64,000 nt of DNA from assembly GCA_002298335.1 (NCBI GenBank), contig DBNK01000023.1:70161-134160 (forward strand), in the 5' to 3' direction. Under the pieces are notes generated by a model that searched no databases, was not told the DNA's origin, and worked only from the letters and a program-made list of their open reading frames with translations. Made by a program: the position numbers and the translations under genes. The DNA comes from Thalassolituus sp. UBA674. GTDB lineage: Bacteria; Pseudomonadota; Gammaproteobacteria; Pseudomonadales; Oceanobacteraceae. Positions 63,947-64,000 of this stretch are shown here, piece after piece. Every line of letters begins with the position of its first letter. Within the stretch, counting starts at the first letter, position 1.

Positions 63947-64000
63947 TCTGACTTCTGACTTCTGACTTCTGACTTCTGACTTCTGACTCCTGACTTCTGA
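63947..64000. repeat. 7-bp tandem repeat (TCTGACT)n
   Basis: Seven full units and one partial unit, the seventh differing by one base (CCTGACT). The array runs off the window end, so its full length is unknown. Confidence 0.9.

Noticed and set aside
63947..64000. Possible CRISPR array
   Set aside because: Units are 7 bp with no spacers; a simple tandem repeat.

Overview
The window is a densely packed, moderately GC-rich gammaproteobacterial chromosome segment. Several gene orders match what I know of Pseudomonadales and Oceanospirillales: ubiD followed by a flavin-reductase-type gene, algZ-algR-hemC-hemD-hemX-hemY, rppH-ptsP, TSUP permease-lgt-thyA-folA, argA-argE, and urtABCDE. The housekeeping proteins suggest a marine Oceanospirillales-like bacterium. 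That placement comes from gene order and protein flavour, not from a database match. No rRNA, tRNA or CRISPR array was recognised.

Layout. 0.3-2.1 kb: alkylation-damage repair (Ada/AlkA-type glycosylase whose C-terminus looks frameshifted, then ogt). 2.3-7.2 kb: a secreted amidohydrolase and a minus-strand group (thioesterase, HugZ-like protein, proline iminopeptidase, PA4642-like protein, trmB, DUF423). 7.35-14.8 kb: ubiD, an Fe-S/FAD reductase, mscS, a lipoprotein and aconitase.

15.0-24.0 kb is the most unusual part. A MarR regulator diverges from an eight-gene, tightly coupled operon: thermostable-hemolysin family protein, AMP-dependent ligase, TauD-like Fe/2-oxoglutarate oxygenase, darcynin-like protein, AurF-like diiron oxygenase, DHA2 exporter, a class III aminotransferase homologue lacking its catalytic lysine, and an intact class III aminotransferase. 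A perfect 18-bp palindrome between the divergent genes contains -35-like hexamers for both directions. It reads as a small-molecule biosynthesis and export locus that I cannot match to a described pathway.

24.1-30.0 kb: haem genes and AlgZR. 30.1-36.2 kb: rlmI, an imelysin-like lipoprotein, a HAD phosphatase, rppH and ptsP. 36.4-39.0 kb: an H-NOX-like sensor next to a PAS/EAL gene split by one amber codon. 39.1-49.5 kb: a tiny membrane protein, mgtC-like, glutathione peroxidase, fadE, GNAT, NRDE, TSUP, lgt, thyA, a second EAL protein and folA. 49.5-51.2 kb: an AT-rich, probably acquired gene with a zinc ribbon and a deoxyribosyltransferase/TIR-like domain, followed by a repeat-rich gap. 51.2-57.7 kb: argA, argE, a CYTH phosphatase-type gene, an orphan GspE/PilB-type ATPase, an exonuclease and a GNAT. 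58.0-63.6 kb: urtABCDE, with a sigma-54-type promoter upstream of urtA and an intrinsic terminator after urtA.

Three copies of an approximately 240-bp non-coding element (two around 50.5-51.0 kb, one at 63.7-63.9 kb) keep a fixed loop sequence while the flanking stems change in a complementary way. This is a sign of a selected folded structure.
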